A stretch of 64,000 bases of DNA, from the NCBI RefSeq assembly GCF_003254295.1, contig NZ_QKZO01000001.1, positions 310,001-374,000 of the forward strand, written 5' to 3'. Within the stretch, counting starts at the first letter, position 1; each line of letters starts with the position of its first letter. Below are positions 16,231 to 28,445 of this stretch, one piece after another. This DNA comes from Rhodobacter capsulatus (GTDB taxonomy: Bacteria > Pseudomonadota > Alphaproteobacteria > Rhodobacterales > Rhodobacteraceae). Made by a program: the position numbers and the translations under genes. The notes beneath the pieces were generated by a model. That model was not told the origin of the DNA and made no database searches. It saw only the letters and a program-made list of their open reading frames with translations.

Positions 16231-17636
16231 GCCCGGGACTCCCCAAGCGTTCTGGCCTTGCGGATCAGCGCTTCCAGCGCCGCCAGATCATTGGGCACCC
16301 GCGTCACCCGCTCGGGGCGGTCGAACAGATCGGCCATGCGCGGCGGCAGCGGCGGGCGGATACCGGTGGCGGCCTCGACCGCATCGGGGAATTTCGCCGG
16401 ATGCGCGGTGGCCAGCGTCACCATCGGCACCTCGGGGCGGGTGTGCGCATGACCCACCCGCACGCCCACGGCCGAATGCGGGCACAAAAGCTCGCCCGAA
16501 CGCGCCAGCTCGTCAGTGATCGTCTGCGCGGTCTCGGCCTCCGACACGCGGCCCGAGGCATAGGTCTCGCGCAGCGCCTCCAGCGCCCCTTGGCTGACGG
16601 TGAAGCCGCCCTTGCTCTTCAGCTCCTCCATCAGCTGCGCCACGGCGGCGCCGTCCTTGCCATAGGCCCAAAAGAGCGCGCGCTCAAAATTCGAGGAAAT
16701 CTGAATGTCCATCGACGGGCTGATCGAGGGTTTCACCCCGTCCATCCGGTATTCGCCCGTCGTCAGGCAGCGGTGCAGGATGTCGTTCTGGTTCGTGGCA
16801 ATCACCAGCTGCTCGATCGGCAGGCCCATTTCCCGCGCGATGAAACCCGCGAAAATATCGCCAAAGTTCCCCGTCGGCACGGTGAAGCTGATCTTGCGGC
16901 CGGGCGCGCCCAGGCTGACCGCGGCGGTGAAATAATAGACCACCTGCGCCAGCACCCGCGCCCAGTTGATCGAGTTCACACCGGCCAGCCCCACCTCGTC
17001 GCGGAAGGCGAAGTCATTGAACATGTCTTTCAGCCGGTTCTGGCAATCATCGAACGTGCCCGACAGCGCCAGCGCATGCACGTTGCTCTCGGGCGGCGTC
17101 GTCATCTGACGGCGCTGCACATCGGACACGCGCCCATGCGGAAACAGGATGAAGACATCGACATTCTCAAGGCCCTTGAAGGCCTCGATCGCCGCCGAGC
17201 CGGTGTCTCCGCTGGTGGCGCCGACGATGGTGATGCGCTTGCCCTGTTTTGCCAGCGCGATCTGGAACAGCTGGCCGATGATCTGCATGGCGAAATCCTT
17301 GAACGCCAGCGTCGGACCGTGGAAAAGCTCGAGCAGGAAATGCCCGGGCGCAAGCTGCACCAGCGGCGCCCGCGCCACATGGCCGAAGCCCGCATAGGCC
17401 TTGGCGATGGCGCCTTTCAGCTCTGCCTCGGTGAAAGTGTCGCCGACGAACGGCGCCATCACGCGATAGGCCACCTCCTCGTAGCTTTGCCCCGACAGTG
17501 CGGCGATCTCGGCCTTGCTCAGGCTCGGCACCGTTTCGGGGACGTAAAGTCCGCCGTCGCGGGCAAGCCCGGTCAGCATGGCTTCGGCAAAGCTCAGGAC
17601 CGGGGCCTGCCCCCGGGTGGAGATATAACGCATCAT
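16227..17636 (-). CDS. thrC: Threonine synthase
   Basis: Converts O-phosphohomoserine to threonine, the last step of threonine synthesis, using PLP. The 469-residue length fits the long bacterial type. Visible are MRYISTRG at the start, the Schiff-base lysine at about residue 113 in HGPTLAFKDFAMQ, and the phosphate/PLP loop VGATSGDTGSAAIEAF. It is first in an operon with the M16 peptidase and an acetyltransferase. ATG at 17636 or 17633 are both possible. Confidence 0.97.
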   Translation of the reverse strand: MMRYISTRGQAPVLSFAEAMLTGLARDGGLYVPETVPSLSKAEIAALSGQSYEEVAYRVMAPFVGDTFTEAELKGAIAKAYAGFGHVARAPLVQLAPGHFLLELFHGPTLAFKDFAMQIIGQLFQIALAKQGKRITIVGATSGDTGSAAIEAFKGLENVDVFILFPHGRVSDVQRRQMTTPPESNVHALALSGTFDDCQNRLKDMFNDFAFRDEVGLAGVNSINWARVLAQVVYYFTAAVSLGAPGRKISFTVPTGNFGDIFAGFIAREMGLPIEQLVIATNQNDILHRCLTTGEYRMDGVKPSISPSMDIQISSNFERALFWAYGKDGAAVAQLMEELKSKGGFTVSQGALEALRETYASGRVSEAETAQTITDELARSGELLCPHSAVGVRVGHAHTRPEVPMVTLATAHPAKFPDAVEAATGIRPPLPPRMADLFDRPERVTRVPNDLAALEALIRKARTLGESRA

Positions 17637-17792
17637 TCGCCCTTCGGTTTTGATGCTGCGTGATACGCGAGAACGAAAACCTTGTCAGCCCCAAGCATCA
17701 AGGCCGGGGCCTTGCCGCCTTCGCTTTTGCGCGATTGCCTTTCCTTTCGCCCGGGGCGGCTATATCTGCAAGGAAGCACAAAGGAGCCGCAG

Positions 17793-19214
17793 ATGAGCCA
17801 GGACCGCTTCGCCCCCTTCGAGACGCAGATCGACGAGGCCTCCGCGCTGGCGATCTTGCACGCGGCGACGGCGGGGGCCGATGATGGCGAGCTGTTTTTG
17901 GAACGGATGCGCTCGGAGAGCCTCGTCTTCGACGATGGCCGGGTGAAGACCGCCTCTTATGACGCCTCCGAAGGCTTCGGGCTGCGCGCCGTGCGCGGCG
18001 AGGTGACGGGCTATGCCCATGCGACCGAGATTTCGGAAGCCGCGCTGAAACGGGCGGCGGAGACGGCGCGGCTCGCCGTGGGCGATGGCGGCGGGGTGAT
18101 GGCGCCGCCGCCCGCGCGCACCAACCGGCATCTTTACGCCGCAGCCGATCCGATGGCCGATGCCGCTTTCGGCGCGAAAATCGACATCCTGCGCGAGATC
18201 GACGCCTTCACCCGCGATCTCGACCCGCGCGTGGTGCAGGTGACGGCGACGGTGGCGGCCAGCCTGCAGGAGGTGTTCATCCTGCGCCCCGAAGGCGGGA
18301 TCCTGTCCGACATCCGGCCGATGGCGCGGGTGAATGTGTCGGTGATCGTCGAGGAAAACGGCCGGCGCGAAAGCGGCACGAATGGCGGCGGCGGCCGGAT
18401 CGGTCTGGCGGGGCTGATCGCGCCCGGCCACTGGCAGCCCATCGCGCGCGAGGCCCTGCGGATCGCGCTGGTGAACCTGTCGGCCGAACCCGCGCCCGCG
18501 GGGGCCTTTGATGTCGTGCTGGGTCCGGGCTGGCCGGGGGTGATGCTGCATGAAGCCGTGGGCCACGGGCTGGAGGGCGATTTCAACCGCAAGAAATCCT
18601 CGGCCTTTTCCGGCCGGATCGGGCAGCAGGTCGCGGCGAAGGGGGTCACGGTGCTGGACGACGGCACACTCCCCGACCGGCGCGGCTCGATCAGCATCGA
18701 TGACGAGGGCACGCCCTCGAACCGCACCGTGCTGATCGAGGATGGCGTGCTGGTCGGCTACATGCAGGACCGGCAGAACGCCCGGCTGATGGGCGTTGCG
18801 CCGACCGGCAATGGCCGCCGCGAGGGGCACGCCCATCCGCCGATGCCGCGGATGACGAACACCTACATGCTGGCGGGCGAAACGGACCCCGCCGCCATCG
18901 TCGCCGATCTGAAGGACGGGATCTATGCCGTGGGTTTCGGCGGCGGGCAGGTCGACATCACCAATGGCAAGTTTGTCTTCAACTGCACCGAGGCGTATCG
19001 GGTGAAGAATGGCCGGGTGGGCGCGGCGCTGCGCGGGGCGACGCTGATCGGCGATGGCCCGGCCGCGATGAAGCAGATCCGCGCCATCGGCAACGATCTG
19101 GCGCTCGATCCCGGCATCGGCAATTGCGGCAAGGCCGGGCAATGGGTGCCGGTGGGCGTGGGGCAACCGACGCTCTTGATCGGCGGGCTGACCGTGGGCG
19201 GCTCGGCCGCCTGA
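17793..19214 (+). CDS. tldD: Metalloprotease TldD
   Basis: TldD pairs with TldE/PmbA in a heterodimeric peptidase that trims peptides such as microcin B17 and antitoxins. The 473-residue product carries the zinc motif HEAVGH at 253-258, with MLHEAVGHGLEGDFNRKKSS around it, and the C-terminal NGKFVFNCTEAYRV and GNDLALDPGIGNCGKAGQ blocks. AAAGGAG upstream of 17793 fixes the start. The tldE partner is not in the window. Confidence 0.95.
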   Translation: MSQDRFAPFETQIDEASALAILHAATAGADDGELFLERMRSESLVFDDGRVKTASYDASEGFGLRAVRGEVTGYAHATEISEAALKRAAETARLAVGDGGGVMAPPPARTNRHLYAAADPMADAAFGAKIDILREIDAFTRDLDPRVVQVTATVAASLQEVFILRPEGGILSDIRPMARVNVSVIVEENGRRESGTNGGGGRIGLAGLIAPGHWQPIAREALRIALVNLSAEPAPAGAFDVVLGPGWPGVMLHEAVGHGLEGDFNRKKSSAFSGRIGQQVAAKGVTVLDDGTLPDRRGSISIDDEGTPSNRTVLIEDGVLVGYMQDRQNARLMGVAPTGNGRREGHAHPPMPRMTNTYMLAGETDPAAIVADLKDGIYAVGFGGGQVDITNGKFVFNCTEAYRVKNGRVGAALRGATLIGDGPAAMKQIRAIGNDLALDPGIGNCGKAGQWVPVGVGQPTLLIGGLTVGGSAA

Positions 19215-19397
19215 TTCGCCGCCGCCCGGCCGCTTTTGCGCATGGATGCACCGAAACACCGTGCCGATCCGGGCAGTCTTCGCAATTGAAGCGTGTTATC
19301 GGAAAATTTTCATCAACTTTGAGGCGAATAGTTGTCTTGGTAATTATTTGTTAAGATTAATGGGGCAATTTGATCTTGCGACGAGGCGGAGGGACGG

Positions 19398-20564
19398 ATG
19401 AAAACAAGTTTGTTTTCTTACCCCACCCCCTTCACCCCACCCACCACGGAAGAAGACGAGCTCTCGTTTCTCCGTCTCGCTCGCTCCCGTCGTGTCGGGG
19501 CCACGACCTTCCACCGATTGCTGAAAGACCATGGCAGCGCCGCCGCCGCGCTGGACGCGCTTCCGGGCATCGCCCGGGCCGCCGGATCTTCCGATTACAG
19601 CCCCTGCCCGCCCGGCGTGGCCGAGGCGGAACGCGCCGCGGGCCGTCGTGCCGGGGCGCGGCTGCTTTTGCCCGGGGGGCCGGGCTATCCCGCCGATCTG
19701 CTCGATTTTCCCGATGCGCCGCCGCTGCTTTGGGCGCGCGGCCGGGTCGATCTGCTCGCCCGTCCGCGGGTGGCGGTCATCGGCGCGCGCAATGCCTCGT
19801 CGCTGGGGCAGCGGATGGCGCGCAAACTGGCCGAGGAGATGGGGCGGGCGGGATTCGCCGTCGTCTCGGGGCTGGCGCGCGGCATCGACGCCGCGGCGCA
19901 TGACGCCGCCCTGCCCACCGGCACGATCGCGGTGATGGCGGGCGGCATCGAGGTGATCTATCCGCCCGAGAATCGCGATCTGGCCGGGCGCATCGCCGCC
20001 GAAGGGCTGCTGCTGTCGGAACTGCCCCCGGGCACCGAGCCGCAGGCGCGGCATTTTCCGCAGCGCAACCGGATCATCGCGGCGCTTTCCCGGGCGACGC
20101 TGGTGGTCGAGGCCGCGGCGCGCTCGGGCAGCCTGCTCACCGCGCGGATGGCGCTCGATTACGGGCGCGAGGTGATGGCGGTGCCCGGTCATCCGATGGA
20201 TGCCCGCGCCGCAGGCTGCAACATGCTGATCCGCGACGGCGCGGTGCTGATCCGCGGCGCCGAGGATGTGATCGAAGCGATGGGCCTTGCCGCCCCGCCC
20301 CGACCGGACCCGCGACCGCCCTCCCAGCCCGACACACCGCCGCAACCCGCCGCCGAGAAAACCGTCGCGAAAACCGTCGCGAAAGCCGCCGGGACGGGGC
20401 TGCGCGCGCGGCTGCTTGCCCTGCTCGGCCCCGCGCCGACGCCCGAAGATACAGTGATCCGCGATCTGGGCATCGATGCCGCCACCCTGTCGCGCGAGGT
20501 GATCGGCCTTGAAATCGAAGGCGAAATCACCCGTCATCCGGGCGGGCTGCTCAGCCGCGGCTGA
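19398..20564 (+). CDS. dprA: DNA-processing protein DprA
   Basis: DprA protects incoming single-stranded DNA and loads RecA. The 388-residue product has an N-terminal helical region, the Rossmann core from about residue 125 (RVAVIGARNASSLGQRMA, SGLARGIDAAAHDAAL, MAGGIEVIYPPEN, FPQRNRIIAALSRATLVVEA) and a C-terminal winged-helix-like segment after an Ala/Pro/Lys linker. In R. capsulatus dprA is needed for recipients of gene transfer agent DNA and is part of the CtrA-dependent set. The upstream 180 bases are unusually AT-rich and contain TTAAGATTAA, but not a TTAA-N7-TTAA site. Confidence 0.95.
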   Translation: MKTSLFSYPTPFTPPTTEEDELSFLRLARSRRVGATTFHRLLKDHGSAAAALDALPGIARAAGSSDYSPCPPGVAEAERAAGRRAGARLLLPGGPGYPADLLDFPDAPPLLWARGRVDLLARPRVAVIGARNASSLGQRMARKLAEEMGRAGFAVVSGLARGIDAAAHDAALPTGTIAVMAGGIEVIYPPENRDLAGRIAAEGLLLSELPPGTEPQARHFPQRNRIIAALSRATLVVEAAARSGSLLTARMALDYGREVMAVPGHPMDARAAGCNMLIRDGAVLIRGAEDVIEAMGLAAPPRPDPRPPSQPDTPPQPAAEKTVAKTVAKAAGTGLRARLLALLGPAPTPEDTVIRDLGIDAATLSREVIGLEIEGEITRHPGGLLSRG

Positions 20565-20593
20565 TTCCGGGCGCAACTGATCCGGGCGCGGCC

Positions 20594-21037
20594 TCACATG
20601 CCGCCGCAGGCCTCGGGAATCACGTCGCGAAATTCGGCGCAGATCGGCTCCCAGGAATACCAGACATCGGTGGCGCCCACCGCATGATGCACCGCCACCC
20701 ATTGCCGTCCGGATTTCACCCAGAGCGCCTCGACATGATCGCCCCCTTCGGCCAGCTCCGGGTCGAATTCCTCGCGCAGCACCATCGGCGTCTGCGCCAT
20801 GTCGATCCGCCCGCCGCCCGGGCGCTGCGGCACCAGCGTGGCAAAGGCGTGATCGCCCTTCACCCGCATCTCGGTCACCACGAATTCGACCGGCGCGCCC
20901 AGCTGCCACTCCACCCTCGGGCGCAGCGCATCGAGCAGATCCCCCCGCAGTTGCGAGCCCCGCGCCGGGCTTTCCCAGTCGCCCGCCGCCGCCGTGCCAG
21001 CCGCCAGGACCATCCCCAGAATCGCAATTCCCCGCAT
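20594..21037 (-). CDS. Hypothetical secreted protein
   Basis: A 147-residue protein with a signal peptide (MRGIAILGMVLAAGTAAAG) and cleavage near residue 18-19; the start at 21037 is supported by a GGGGGAAAG ribosome binding site, while a longer form would add a non-conserved leader. The mature part has WESPARGSQLRGDLLDALRP at its start and two cysteines near the end (EPICAEFRD, EACGGM), which could form a disulfide. No domain was recognised. It is divergent from topA. Confidence 0.72.
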   Translation of the reverse strand: MRGIAILGMVLAAGTAAAGDWESPARGSQLRGDLLDALRPRVEWQLGAPVEFVVTEMRVKGDHAFATLVPQRPGGGRIDMAQTPMVLREEFDPELAEGGDHVEALWVKSGRQWVAVHHAVGATDVWYSWEPICAEFRDVIPEACGGM

Positions 21038-21149
21038 CTTTCCCCCTTTCCGCCCGTACCGGCTGCGACCGAAGCCGGATTGACATTTGCCGCAAACCCC
21101 CCACATGTTCCGCCGCCAAGCCGTTTGCACGCGTGTTCGAGAGGAAGTC

Positions 21150-23786
<2,637 letters not shown>

Positions 23787-23861
23787 GCCCTCGCCGCGAC
23801 GCGGCAATTGACACCGTGCCACGGCCTTGCGAAGCTTTGCGCAAGGTAACGGGAGGGTTTC

Positions 23862-24563
<702 letters not shown>

Positions 24564-24566
24564 GCC

Positions 24567-25193
<627 letters not shown>

Positions 25194-25206
25194 GTGTCAA
25201 GGCAGG

Positions 25207-25225
25207 GCCCCGCCTGCGGCGGGGC
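25207..25225 (+). terminator. Hairpin after scoAB
   Basis: Perfect 8-bp stem GCCCCGCC (25207-25214) with GGCGGGGC (25218-25225), loop TGC, then TTTGCG. It begins 13 bases after the scoB stop, so it probably ends that transcript, although the U-tract is short. It merges into repeat copy D. Confidence 0.5.
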
Positions 25226-25245
25226 TTTGCGCCTGCGGCGCGAAG

Positions 25246-25299
25246 GGCGTATTTGGGCCAGGAAAAAGCAACGGGTCCTTTTCCTGGTGCAAATACGCC
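25246..25299. repeat. Dispersed intergenic element, copy D, as an inverted pair
   Basis: Two head-to-head copies of the element end: 25246-25268 (GGCGTATTTGGGCCAGGAAA...) and its near-perfect reverse complement at 25278-25299 (CTTTTCCTGGTGCAAATACG...), separated by nine bases. The right arm is identical to the start of copy A. Further G/C hairpins flank it on both sides (25207-25225 and about 25321-25335). Confidence 0.75.
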
Positions 25300-25361
25300 G
25301 GGGTGAGCGGCAAAGCCGCGAGGGGCAGCGCCCCTTTCTTTTGGGGAAACAGGGTTCGCGA

Positions 25362-26408
25362 ATGCGTAAAAGCGTCATCTTGCCGCCCAAGTTGCCCCGT
25401 AGATCACCGGGCATGATGCGCCAAGGCCCCGACAGACTTGCCCCCGATCCCGCGCGCCCCGGCCGCGAACAGGCCGTGGTGTTCGGTCTGATCGCCCTTG
25501 TCGGGCTCGGGCTCGGGCTCTGGAGCCTTGGCACGGCCACCGGCTGGGCCGAGATCGGCGCGCAGCTGGCCCGGTTGCAACCCTGGCAGGTGGCGGCGCT
25601 TCTGGCGCTCTCGGCGGGGAATTATCTGCTGCGCAGCCTGCGCTGGCACGGGCTGGCGCGGCGGCTGGGCCTGCCGACCGGCTTTGCGCAGAACCTGCGC
25701 CATTACTTCGGCGGCTTTGCGCTGTCGGTGACGCCCGGACGGCTGGGGGAACTGGTGCGGATGCGCTGGCTGAAGCGCGAAACCGGCTGGGCACCCGAGC
25801 GCACGGCGCCGCTTGCCCTGATGGACCGGGCGGGCGATCTGGCGGTGATGGCACTTTTGCTGGCGCTGGGGCTGACGCTTGCCGCGGGCAGGATCACCGG
25901 GGCGGCGCCGGTGGCGGCATTCGCCCTCGCCGCGGCCATATTCGCCACGCGGCCGCGGCTGCTTGCTGCGCTCGTCACCCGGCTTTACCGCAGCTTCGGC
26001 CGATTTCCCCGGCTTTTTGCCCGCGCCCGCGGCGCCGCACGCTTGCTGACGCGGTTCTGCCACGGCCCGACACTGGCGCTGGTGCTGGGGCTCGGCTTTC
26101 TGGGCTGGCTCGCCGAGGGCTATGCCTTTCACCTGCTTCTGGGCTTCCTGGGCGCCGAGATCGGGCTGTGGAAAGCCGTCTCGATCTTCGTCTTCGCGAC
26201 GCTGGCGGGCGGTCTGACCGGCGCCCCCGGGGGCCTTGGCGGCGCCGAGGCGGCAATGGTCGCGCTGCTCTCGCTGGAGGGTGTGCCGCTGGAAACCTCG
26301 GTTCCGGCGACGGCGGTGATCCGGCTCACCACGCTCTGGTTCGCCATCGCCATCGGTCTGGCCGTCTTCCCCGTCGCCGAACGCGCCGCCGCCCGGGCGG
26401 CGGCATAG
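25362..26408 (+). CDS. Multi-pass membrane protein, LPG synthase TM / UPF0104 family
   Basis: A 348-residue inner-membrane protein with about eight hydrophobic helices. ALLALSAGNYLLRSLRWHGL, FGGFALSVTPGRLGELVR and TLAGGLTGAPGGLGGAEAAM match the lysylphosphatidylglycerol synthase TM-region (UPF0104, AglD-like) family, whose members include proteins of polyprenyl-linked sugar pathways. It stops eight bases before the DprE1-like gene and is probably cotranscribed with it. The start is uncertain: 25362 or 25413 (MMRQGPDR); neither has a strong ribosome binding site. Confidence 0.82.
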   Translation: MRKSVILPPKLPRRSPGMMRQGPDRLAPDPARPGREQAVVFGLIALVGLGLGLWSLGTATGWAEIGAQLARLQPWQVAALLALSAGNYLLRSLRWHGLARRLGLPTGFAQNLRHYFGGFALSVTPGRLGELVRMRWLKRETGWAPERTAPLALMDRAGDLAVMALLLALGLTLAAGRITGAAPVAAFALAAAIFATRPRLLAALVTRLYRSFGRFPRLFARARGAARLLTRFCHGPTLALVLGLGFLGWLAEGYAFHLLLGFLGAEIGLWKAVSIFVFATLAGGLTGAPGGLGGAEAAMVALLSLEGVPLETSVPATAVIRLTTLWFAIAIGLAVFPVAERAAARAAA

Positions 26409-26416
26409 GGGCGGCG

Positions 26417-27712
26417 ATGTCCTTCAAACACAAAGATTATGCCGGGTGGGGGCGCGCGCTGCGGGCCTCGGGCGCGGTGGCAAGACCGGACCGCGCCAGC
26501 GCCCTTGCCGCGCTGCCCGCCGCCCCCGCCTTCGGCATGCGCCGCTCTTACGGCGATGCCGCGCTGAACCATGGCGGTCGCGCCATCGACATGAGCGGGC
26601 TGGACCGCTTCCTTGCGTTTGATGCCGGGACCGGGATCCTCGAGCTGGAAGCCGGGGTCCGCATCGGCGATGTGGCCGCGGCCTTCGCGCCGCGCGGCTT
26701 CCTGCCCGCGGTGATGCCCGGCACCGGCTTTGCCACGATCGGCGGCTGCATCGCGCAGGATGTGCATGGCAAGAACCACCATCACGCGGGCAGCTTTGGC
26801 GCCCATCTGGCCGAGATCACGCTCTGGCAGGGGGGCAACCTTGTCACCGTTCTGCCGGGCACGGCGCTCTTTCGCGCCACCGTCGGCGGGCTGGGCCAGA
26901 CCGGGACGATCCTGCGCGCCAAGCTGCGGCTGGCGCCCTGCACGGGCACGGTGATGCTGGTGACCGAACGGCGGGCCCGCGATTGGGAGCAGCACCTGAG
27001 CCTTTTGGACAGCGCGACCGCGACCCATGCCGTGGGCTGGATCGACGCGACGGCCACCGGCGCGCAGATTGGGCGCGGCATCGTCGAGGAGGGCGAGCTC
27101 GCCCGCGGTCTGGTGACGCAACGCCCCAAAGCGGCGAAAGTGCCACTGGATGCGCCGCAGTTTGCGCTCTCGGCCCCGGTGGTGCGGGCCTTCAACGCGG
27201 CCTATTATGCCCGCGTGCCCGCCGCCGGGCGCACCGTGCTGCGGCCGCTGGCGGATTTCTTCTTTCCGCTCGACAGGATCCTCGACTGGAACCGGCTCTA
27301 CGGCAAACACGGCTTTCACCAGTTCCAATGCGTCGTGCCGCTTCAGGCCGCGGGCGCCTTGCGCAAGATGCTCGAACGCATTGCGACGTCGGGCCTTGCC
27401 TCGCCCTTGGCCGTGCTCAAGCGCATGGGGCCGGGGCGGGCCGGGTATCTCTCCTTCCCGATGGAGGGATATACGCTCGCCGTCGATTTCCCGAACCGGG
27501 CGGCGGCGCGCGATCTGATCCGCGTGCTGGAGGAAGACACCACCGACGCGGGCGGGCGGCTTTATTTCGCCAAGGATGCGCTGGCCGAGGGGGCGCGGAT
27601 CGCGGCGATGTATCCCGAACTGGACGCCTGGCGGCAGGAGGTGGCGAAAGCCGATCCGGCCCGGGCCTATGAGACCGACCTTGTGCGTCGGCTGAAGCTG
27701 AGGAGCCCCTGA
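26417..27712 (+). CDS. DprE1-like FAD-dependent decaprenylphosphoryl-ribose oxidase
   Basis: A 431-residue VAO-family flavoprotein. The block PGTGFATIGGCIAQDVHGKN followed by HHHAGSFGAH is the DprE1/aldonolactone oxidase signature. DFFFPLDRILDWNRLYGKHG, GYTLAVDFP and GGRLYFAKDA align with mycobacterial DprE1, which oxidises decaprenylphosphoryl-ribose to the 2'-keto form on the way to decaprenylphosphoryl-arabinose. Lys386 matches the essential FAD-contacting lysine; Ala355 replaces the cysteine targeted by benzothiazinones. The next gene is a DprE2-like reductase, so the pair probably epimerises a polyprenyl-phosphate pentose. Which sugar and lipid are used is inference. Confidence 0.85.
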   Translation: MSFKHKDYAGWGRALRASGAVARPDRASALAALPAAPAFGMRRSYGDAALNHGGRAIDMSGLDRFLAFDAGTGILELEAGVRIGDVAAAFAPRGFLPAVMPGTGFATIGGCIAQDVHGKNHHHAGSFGAHLAEITLWQGGNLVTVLPGTALFRATVGGLGQTGTILRAKLRLAPCTGTVMLVTERRARDWEQHLSLLDSATATHAVGWIDATATGAQIGRGIVEEGELARGLVTQRPKAAKVPLDAPQFALSAPVVRAFNAAYYARVPAAGRTVLRPLADFFFPLDRILDWNRLYGKHGFHQFQCVVPLQAAGALRKMLERIATSGLASPLAVLKRMGPGRAGYLSFPMEGYTLAVDFPNRAAARDLIRVLEEDTTDAGGRLYFAKDALAEGARIAAMYPELDAWRQEVAKADPARAYETDLVRRLKLRSP

Positions 27713-27713
27713 G

Positions 27714-28445
27714 ATGCAGAGCTGGATCATTTTGGGCGCCGGATCCGAGATGGCCCGCCCCTTCCTGCGCCGTCTGGCGGGCACGGGCGCGGTGCTGTTC
27801 CTTGCCGGTCGCAACCTGGCCGAGCTGGAAACGCTGGCGCAGGATCTGCGGCTTCGGGGCGCGGCGGCGGCCGAGGTTCTGGCCTTCGATGCCCGCGACA
27901 GCGCCAATTATCCCGCGCTGGTGGCCCGGCTGGCGGCATGCGAGGGCGTGCTGAACGCGGCCTCTTTCGTCGGATCGATGCCGGATCAAACCGCCATCGA
28001 CGCCGATCCCGGGTTGATCGCCGGGGTCATCGCCGACAATTTCACCGGCCCTGCCACTTTCCTCAGCCTGCTGGCCCCGGTTCTGGAAGCGCGCGGCACC
28101 GGGGTCGTCGTCGGCGTCGGCTCGGTCGCGGGCGACCGGGGGCGGATCGGCAACTATGTCTATGGCGCGGCAAAGGCGGGGTTTGCGACCTATCTGTCGG
28201 GGCTGCGCAACCGGCTGGGCCGCCGCGGCGTGCATGTGATGACGGTGAAACCCGGCCCTGTGGAAACCCGGATGACCGCGGGGATGAAGCTGCCCTTCAT
28301 GACCACGCCCGAGGCCGTGGCCGAGGACATCCTGACGGGCCTCGAAAAACGCCGCAACGTGATCTACACGGCGAAGATCTGGGGGCTGGTGATGCGGGTC
28401 ATCCGCGCCATCCCCGAGCCGCTCTTCAAGAAACTCTCGCTCTGA
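27714..28445 (+). CDS. DprE2-like short-chain dehydrogenase/reductase
   Basis: A 243-residue SDR beginning WIILGAGSEMARPFLRRLAG (Rossmann nucleotide motif) with the catalytic serine in VGVGSVAGDRGR and YxxxK in NYVYGAAKAGF. C-terminal VKPGPVETRMTAGM is typical of the DprE2 subgroup (DprE2 reduces the keto-ribose intermediate made by DprE1). It starts one base after the DprE1-like stop, with AGGAG inside that gene's last codons. The C-terminal hydrophobic IWGLVMRVIRAIP may anchor it to the membrane, as expected for a lipid-linked substrate. Confidence 0.85.
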   Translation: MQSWIILGAGSEMARPFLRRLAGTGAVLFLAGRNLAELETLAQDLRLRGAAAAEVLAFDARDSANYPALVARLAACEGVLNAASFVGSMPDQTAIDADPGLIAGVIADNFTGPATFLSLLAPVLEARGTGVVVGVGSVAGDRGRIGNYVYGAAKAGFATYLSGLRNRLGRRGVHVMTVKPGPVETRMTAGMKLPFMTTPEAVAEDILTGLEKRRNVIYTAKIWGLVMRVIRAIPEPLFKKLSL

